From contig CBDUWQ010000170.1 in assembly GCA_965370965.1 (NCBI GenBank), forward strand, positions 1 to 8,502: a stretch of 8,502 nt of DNA, in the 5' to 3' direction. Positions 7,105 to 8,502 of the stretch are shown piece after piece. Both the position numbers and the translations under genes were made by a program. Under the pieces are notes generated by a model. The model had not been told where the DNA came from, did not search any database, and saw only the letters and a program-made list of their open reading frames with translations. How positions within the stretch are numbered: position 1 is the stretch's first letter; every line of letters begins with the position of its first letter. This DNA is from GH45 sp965370965. Lineage in GTDB: Bacteria > Bacteroidota > Bacteroidia > Bacteroidales > SZUA-534.

Positions 7105-7124
7105 TTTTTATTTTTTATTTTTTA
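7105..7124. repeat. Short A/T tandem repeat
   Basis: Nearly three copies of the heptamer TTTTTTA stand in a row (one short copy, then two full ones). It lies about 100 bases upstream of the candidate -7 box of the oxidoreductase gene, where an A-tract could act as an UP-like element. It could also be a slippage-prone microsatellite. The function is speculative. Confidence 0.4.
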
Positions 7125-7293
7125 ATTGCTTTAATTACAGGCTGTTGTAGTTAAGCAATCTATTTTGGCTAATTGGTTTTAAAGCTAATATGTTATAGAA
7201 AATATGATGAGTAGAGGAAAGTTTTTAACTTATTTTGTTACTATAATCAGTTGTCTATTTGTTTGATAATGTGATTATTGAAATTTCAACAAA

Positions 7294-7346
7294 AAGTTAC
7301 GAGTTGCAAGTTGCAGGTTTAACCCGCAACTTGCAACTCGTAACTT
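7294..7346. repeat. Long perfect inverted repeat, likely terminator of the CNNM gene or REP-like element
   Basis: Arms 7294-7314 and 7326-7346 are exact reverse complements over 21 bp. After one A/C mismatch, three more pairs (GGT/ACC) close a 3-base loop. Each arm contains the repeated unit GTTGCA/AGTTGC, so the hairpin has an internal near-duplicate pattern. On the minus strand it stands 69 bases beyond the CNNM stop codon, and its 3' arm is followed by further U residues (AACTTTTTG), so it can work as an intrinsic terminator for that gene. The stem is much longer than the two other terminators here and more G/C-rich than its surroundings, which resembles dispersed palindromic repeat units. 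A single copy is present in the window, so a repeat family cannot be shown here. Confidence 0.7.
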
Positions 7347-7415
7347 GAATAAATATAGAACGAAATTTATTTAATGTGCATAATATCAGGATATTAAACT
7401 AACTGATTAGTTGCC

Positions 7416-8432
7416 TTATTTTTTCTTCAAAATTTTTTTTGCCAATTCTTGTAAATCTTCAACCTGATCAGATTCATCAATAATTTCTCTGCCCAAAAGA
7501 GTTTCCAGGCAATCTTCCATGCTAACTACGCCTGAAGTTTGTCCATAGTCGTCTTTTACAACGAATAAGTGTTGGTGCTTTTTAAGCATTAACGAAAGTG
7601 TTTTCGAAACCGAAATATTTTCGTGAACCGAAAAAATAGTACTTGAAAAATTAATCAGTGTTTCTTTTTTGTTGTCGAGGCTATTTAATAGTATGTCTTT
7701 GCTTAGAACCATTCCAACAACTCTGTCAATGTCACCATTATAAATTGGGATTCGCGAAAAAGTTTTTAAATCGTTTTTATAATGAAGGGCGTGCTCAACC
7801 GTAGTGCTTTTCTCAAAAGCAAAAACAACTGATCGTGGGGTTAAAATATCTTCTACCTTACTTTTATTTAGAGCTAATGTGTTTTCAATTATATCCGATT
7901 CACTTTCATTTATTTCTCCTGCATTTTCACTTAGCAAGGCATTGGCCAGTAACTCTTCTCTTGAAATTGTTATACTTTCCTTATTTGTGAAAATTCTGGT
8001 GGCAAGATCAGCAAGTAGGATTAAGGGGTAAGTAATATAAATAAGTGCATTTATAATAAATGCCGAAGGTATAGCAAGTTTTTTCCAGTAAGTTGCCCCT
8101 ATGGTTTTCGGAATTATTTCTGAAAAATACAAAATAAGAAGTGTTAAAATAGCTGATATGATAAACATATATTGTTCGCCAAACAGTTTTACTGATTCGG
8201 CACCTACGCCAGCAGCACCAACAGTGTGGGCAATAGTATTAATAGTTAAAATTGCTGCGATAGGTCTGTCAATTTTTGTTTTGAATTTTTTAAGAAGTTT
8301 ACCTCCTTTTTTATTTTTATCTTCAATAGTACTAATAAAAGGCAGTGTGGTTGATAATAAAACAGCCTCTAAAACGGAACATAAAAATGACACAAAAAGG
8401 GCAAGCGATAAAAAGAGTATTAAATTTCCCAT
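7416..8432 (-). CDS. CNNM (DUF21) transmembrane protein with CBS-domain pair, CorB/HlyC-type
   Basis: A 338-residue inner-membrane protein. Residues 1 to about 150 are a CNNM/DUF21 domain with hydrophobic segments near 3-28, 57-78, 88-109 and 119-147. It carries the family marks DRPIAAILTINTIAHTVGAAGVGAE (55-79) and SEIIPKTIGA (104-113). A charged helix (about 152-190) leads to a CBS pair, roughly 195-250 and 262-316, ending in the typical DDYGQTSGVVSMEDCLETLLG (294-314). Relatives include CorB/CorC/YfjD-like and eukaryotic CNNM proteins, tied to magnesium and cobalt transport or resistance; the CBS pair usually binds adenine nucleotides. The chain stops soon after the CBS pair with a Lys-rich tail (AKKILKKK), so the C-terminal CorC/HlyC domain found in longer relatives of about 420 or more residues is absent. 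The ATG at 8432 starts directly at the first membrane segment. No clear promoter is seen in the 70 bases upstream. 'Hemolysin' in older names is not supported. Confidence 0.88.
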   Translation of the reverse strand: MGNLILFLSLALFVSFLCSVLEAVLLSTTLPFISTIEDKNKKGGKLLKKFKTKIDRPIAAILTINTIAHTVGAAGVGAESVKLFGEQYMFIISAILTLLILYFSEIIPKTIGATYWKKLAIPSAFIINALIYITYPLILLADLATRIFTNKESITISREELLANALLSENAGEINESESDIIENTLALNKSKVEDILTPRSVVFAFEKSTTVEHALHYKNDLKTFSRIPIYNGDIDRVVGMVLSKDILLNSLDNKKETLINFSSTIFSVHENISVSKTLSLMLKKHQHLFVVKDDYGQTSGVVSMEDCLETLLGREIIDESDQVEDLQELAKKILKKK

Positions 8433-8502
8433 ACGATGAAATTAGAATTCTTAAATTCAACTAATAAATGCAACTTTTAGATTTGGGATAATACATTACT
8501 TT

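Larger units (their letters stand above)
6951..7415. other. Intergenic region between the CNNM/CBS and oxidoreductase genes
   Basis: This 465-base stretch has no credible gene on either strand. Going left to right it holds the candidate oxidoreductase promoter (7006-7013), an A/T heptamer repeat (7105-7124), a 12-base palindrome TTGAAATTTCAA (7278-7289) and the long inverted repeat (7294-7346), close to the CNNM gene's 3' end. Both flanking genes are on the minus strand, and the length plus the hairpin argue that they are separate transcription units. Confidence 0.6.

Noticed and set aside
1..8502. TACATTACT occurring at both ends of the window
   Set aside because: A 9-base A/T-rich match near arbitrary window ends is expected by chance and has no structural context.

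Overview
The window is AT-rich chromosomal DNA that looks like an anaerobic or facultatively anaerobic member of the Bacteroidota. The reasons are the long, 542-residue form of PruA, two matches to the Bacteroidota sigma-factor -7 element TAnnTTTG in front of genes, the near absence of Shine-Dalgarno sequences (one striking exception), and a TorF-type outer-membrane protein. There are six convincing genes, all apparently intact. I see no tRNA, rRNA, CRISPR array, transposase or phage gene.

Left half, plus strand: after a 337-base AT-rich leader come pruA (338-1966, P5C to glutamate) and, 59 bases later, an antiquitin-type ALDH7 dehydrogenase (2026-3561, piperideine-6-carboxylate to 2-aminoadipate). 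They are NAD(P)-dependent aldehyde dehydrogenases acting on the five- and six-carbon versions of the same chemistry, the late oxidations of proline and lysine breakdown. A 90-residue TM1112-like cupin gene (3666-3938) follows, with its own Bacteroidota-type promoter. It ends in a strong symmetric hairpin (3937-3970) that can stop transcription from both directions.

Right half, minus strand, read from right to left: a CNNM/CBS membrane protein (8432-7416), a 475-base intergenic region with a near-perfect 21-bp-arm inverted repeat, a 714-residue tungsten-type aldehyde:ferredoxin oxidoreductase (6940-4796), a U-tailed terminator, and a 234-residue TorF-like outer-membrane protein (4710-4006) that runs into the shared hairpin.

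Three different aldehyde-oxidising enzymes, two NAD(P)-linked and one probably ferredoxin-linked, therefore lie within about 6.6 kb. They are on opposite strands and separated by terminators, so a joint pathway is a hypothesis. I do not see a convincing new multi-gene system. The points most worth checking are the proline/lysine dehydrogenase pairing, the altered cysteine spacing and strong ribosome binding site of the oxidoreductase, and the long inverted repeat.
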